Source: JBHHZI01 sp046757965
GTDB taxonomy: Bacteria > Acidobacteriota > Polarisedimenticolia > SMYD01
Reading direction: 5' to 3'
Assembly (NCBI GenBank): GCA_046757965.1
Contig: JBHHZI010000134.1
Coordinates: 1 to 8,819 of the forward strand
DNA: 8,819 bases
Positions 7,949 through 8,819 of the stretch are shown one piece after another (position 1 is the first letter of the stretch; each line of letters opens with the position of its first letter). A program made the translations under genes and the position numbers. The notes below the pieces were generated by a model that worked only from the letters and a program-made list of their open reading frames with translations, searched no databases and was not told the DNA's origin.

Positions 7949-8131
7949 GACTTCGCAGGATTCTTTTTCAAGCACCTGGCAGATCGGCGACACCCCCCTC
8001 CGTTCTCCTGCAGTTCTTCCAGAACCCAACCACCCCTGTAAAGCGACACCCAGTCTTACGCATTAAGACGACGCCCACCTCTACGCACCTCCGTTTCGCC
8101 CAACCTTCGCTATAGCAACGATTTATCGCAT
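7949..8131. other. Gene-free, relatively AT-richer stretch upstream of the HNH gene
   Basis: This part of the 366-base gap between the HNH gene and the IstB remnant is visibly less GC-rich than the rest of the window, with pyrimidine-rich runs on the + strand. It holds one perfect hairpin, GTCTTA (8053-8058) with TAAGAC (8064-8069) around a five-base loop, without a T-tract. No reading frame here looks like protein. It may be the regulatory region of the HNH gene, the outer end of an old insertion element, or both. Confidence 0.45.
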
Positions 8132-8302
8132 TTACGTCCCCTCTGGGCAACACCCAGCCGGCGTGACGGCCGGCCGGGCCACGAGTCGTTCGAGGTTTCG
8201 CAGGCGGTAGCTGCGACCCTTGATGTCGAGGACATGGCTGTTATGGAGCAGGTGAGACTGGTCACGGTATCTGATGGTGGCGTGTTCACGATCGATGAGG
8301 GC
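8132..8302 (-). pseudogene. IstB-like (IS21 family) transposition helper ATPase, C-terminal remnant
   Basis: On the minus strand, 8302-8183 encodes a segment ending DQSHLLHNSHVLDIKGRSYR, then LRNLERL. This resembles the last helices of IstB, the AAA+ helper ATPase of IS21 elements, where a 'DRLLHHSHVL..GRSYRLRDLE' pattern is usual (recalled family pattern). The frame runs on to a TAA at 8132-8134. Walker A and B motifs and all the rest of IstB are absent upstream, and no IstA is present, so this is a dead fragment. The identification rests on about 40 residues. Confidence 0.55.
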
Positions 8303-8313
8303 ATCGTTTGACT

Positions 8314-8328
8314 CGGGGCTCTGCCCCG
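8314..8328. repeat. GC-rich hairpin, CGGGGC-TCT-GCCCCG
   Basis: A perfect six-base-pair stem with a three-base loop, directly followed by GGCCCCGGG. From memory, similar GGGGCTCTGCCCCG-type intergenic hairpins are dispersed in many high-GC genomes, so this may be one copy of a REP-like repeat. It has no T-tract and sits just beyond the upstream limit of the IstB fragment. Confidence 0.5.
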
Positions 8329-8380
8329 GGCCCCGGGATTTTGGCAGGCATGTCTCCGGCGCCCGATGAGATGAAGGAAC

Positions 8381-8410
8381 GCCCCGGAGACGTGGTGTCG
8401 TCGCCGGGGC
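8381..8410. repeat. 30-base imperfect inverted repeat
   Basis: GCCCCGG (8381-8387) pairs with CCGGGGC (8404-8410). After one mismatched pair, GACG (8389-8392) pairs with CGTC (8399-8402) around a six-base loop. The stem totals 11 base pairs and is the strongest hairpin seen in the window. There is no T-run on either strand, so it looks more like a repeat-family or transposon-end structure than a terminator. Confidence 0.65.
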
Positions 8411-8539
8411 CTGGGTGAGCACGCCATCGGCGCACCGTCGACCTGGCTATCCCTCGTCCGGTTGCGTCCCCGCAGAGCCGGCGTCCGTTTCACCAGGCAA
8501 GAGTTGCAGCTCGGACTGTGTGTCGGCGGTCGAGTGTTT

Positions 8540-8584
8540 CCCGTTTCCGTTTCCCGTCGGTCCTATAGAGGGGTGGGAAACGGG
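8540..8584. repeat. GTTTCC repeats forming alternative inverted repeats
   Basis: The right arm GGAAACGGG (8576-8584) can pair with CCCGTTTCC (8540-8548), and the one-base-shifted arm GGGAAACGG (8575-8583) pairs with CCGTTTCCC (8547-8555). Two overlapping left arms therefore compete for one right arm, each giving nine perfect base pairs. The left side is a short tandem array of GTTTCC/GTTTCCC units. No gene is attached to it. Confidence 0.6.
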
Positions 8585-8653
8585 TAACGGCGCTGCAGCG
8601 GTCTCGGCCAGCCGGAACCCGGTCGGGTCCTTGAGTGCGTATTTCGGTGAAGT

Positions 8654-8689
8654 CGATCACTGATTCCGGGATTGCGATCGGCGATTCCG
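8654..8689. repeat. Two imperfect direct copies of a 15-base motif
   Basis: CGATCACTGATTCCG (8654-8668) and CGATCGGCGATTCCG (8675-8689) agree at 12 of 15 positions with a 21-base period. They lie immediately next to the break point of the IS91-type transposase fragment and may belong to the terminal or target region of an element. Confidence 0.5.
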
Positions 8690-8711
8690 AATGGGTTCTC
8701 CTGCTTATCCG

Positions 8712-8819
8712 CACCCAGTGGAGGTGATCGACCGGCTCGAGCACCTCCTCGGTCAGCCACTCGGCCCACACCACGGCACGCTTGGCGTTGCAGGACGGGC
8801 AGTATCCCCGGGTCTTGCA
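8712..8819 (-). pseudogene. IS91-type transposase, zinc-finger segment (partial, broken)
   Basis: Reading leftwards from the right edge, the minus strand encodes CKTRGYCPSCNAKRAV, then VWAEWLTEEVLEPVDHLHWV. This matches the N-terminal zinc-binding domain of IS91-type transposases, with three Cys (CKTRGYCPSC) in the usual CxxRGxCPxC spacing followed by the helix before the catalytic domain. After HLHWV at 8712 the expected continuation of the family is lost and the frame reads unrelated residues to a stop at 8490. The gene is therefore truncated on its 3' side, and its 5' end lies beyond the window. Confidence 0.7.

Larger units (their letters stand above)
8303..8711. other. Non-coding transposon-debris region with hairpins and short repeats
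   Basis: About 400 bases between the IstB scrap and the IS91-type scrap. Open frames exist on both strands (for example 8415-8663 on +), but none has a plausible protein composition. It contains a GC-rich hairpin at 8314-8328, a 30-base imperfect hairpin at 8381-8410, GTTTCC-type repeats with inverted arms at 8540-8584, and two copies of a 15-base motif at 8654-8689. The crowding of such elements between two transposase fragments suggests accumulated element ends. Confidence 0.5.

Noticed and set aside
6746..8041. A 431-codon + strand open frame antisense to the HNH gene
   Set aside because: It runs through the microsatellite as a Ser-Ala repeat and is Arg/Pro-rich throughout; the opposite strand encodes the recognisable HNH protein.
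8415..8663. An 82-codon + strand open frame near the right end
   Set aside because: There is no ribosome binding site, no recognisable family, and a composition driven by the GTTTCC repeats; it lies among transposon debris on the other strand.

Overview
The window is GC-rich DNA with a strong G/C preference at third codon positions. It is most likely from a Gram-negative environmental bacterium of the Acidobacteriota or Myxococcota kind, although nothing here fixes the phylum. The clues are a secreted S9A prolyl oligopeptidase with a signal peptide, a GGDEF-PilZ fusion, a DUF1326/DUF2182 pair and a very large DUF222-like HNH protein. All of these are inferences from protein families; there is no rRNA or other marker gene.

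Layout. Positions 2-259 may hold the 3' end of an unidentified gene. A well-formed sigma70-type promoter (366-394) then drives a two-gene operon: a Cys-rich soluble DUF1326 protein (413-1045) and a DUF2182 multi-pass membrane protein (1052-1822), a recurrent pair of unknown function. A separate unit encodes a diguanylate cyclase with a C-terminal PilZ domain (1919-3145). A perfect TATAAT box and an optimal Shine-Dalgarno sequence precede a periplasmic prolyl oligopeptidase (3271-5409). These four genes are all on the + strand and look intact.

From about 5410 the character changes. A 759-residue HNH protein (5537-7816, minus strand) converges on the peptidase gene. Its helical domain is present twice, the copies are separated by a disordered linker with four 13-residue repeats, and it ends in an HNH nuclease fold. 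Its upstream region carries a candidate promoter, seven perfect copies of a hexanucleotide in the presumed leader, and a stem-loop that overlaps the ribosome binding site. The last 700 bases (about 8130-8819) are a mobile-element graveyard on the minus strand: an IstB-like (IS21 family) C-terminal scrap, a 400-base stretch of hairpins and short repeats, and the zinc-finger part of an IS91-type transposase running off the right edge.

How the genes work together. Only the DUF1326-DUF2182 pair is convincingly a functional unit. The cyclase and the peptidase have their own promoter-like signals and no evident link to it. The most unusual part is the HNH locus: a duplicated domain, a tandem-repeat linker, a microsatellite leader and adjacent insertion-sequence debris. 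No CRISPR array, tRNA, rRNA or recognisable defence operon was seen.
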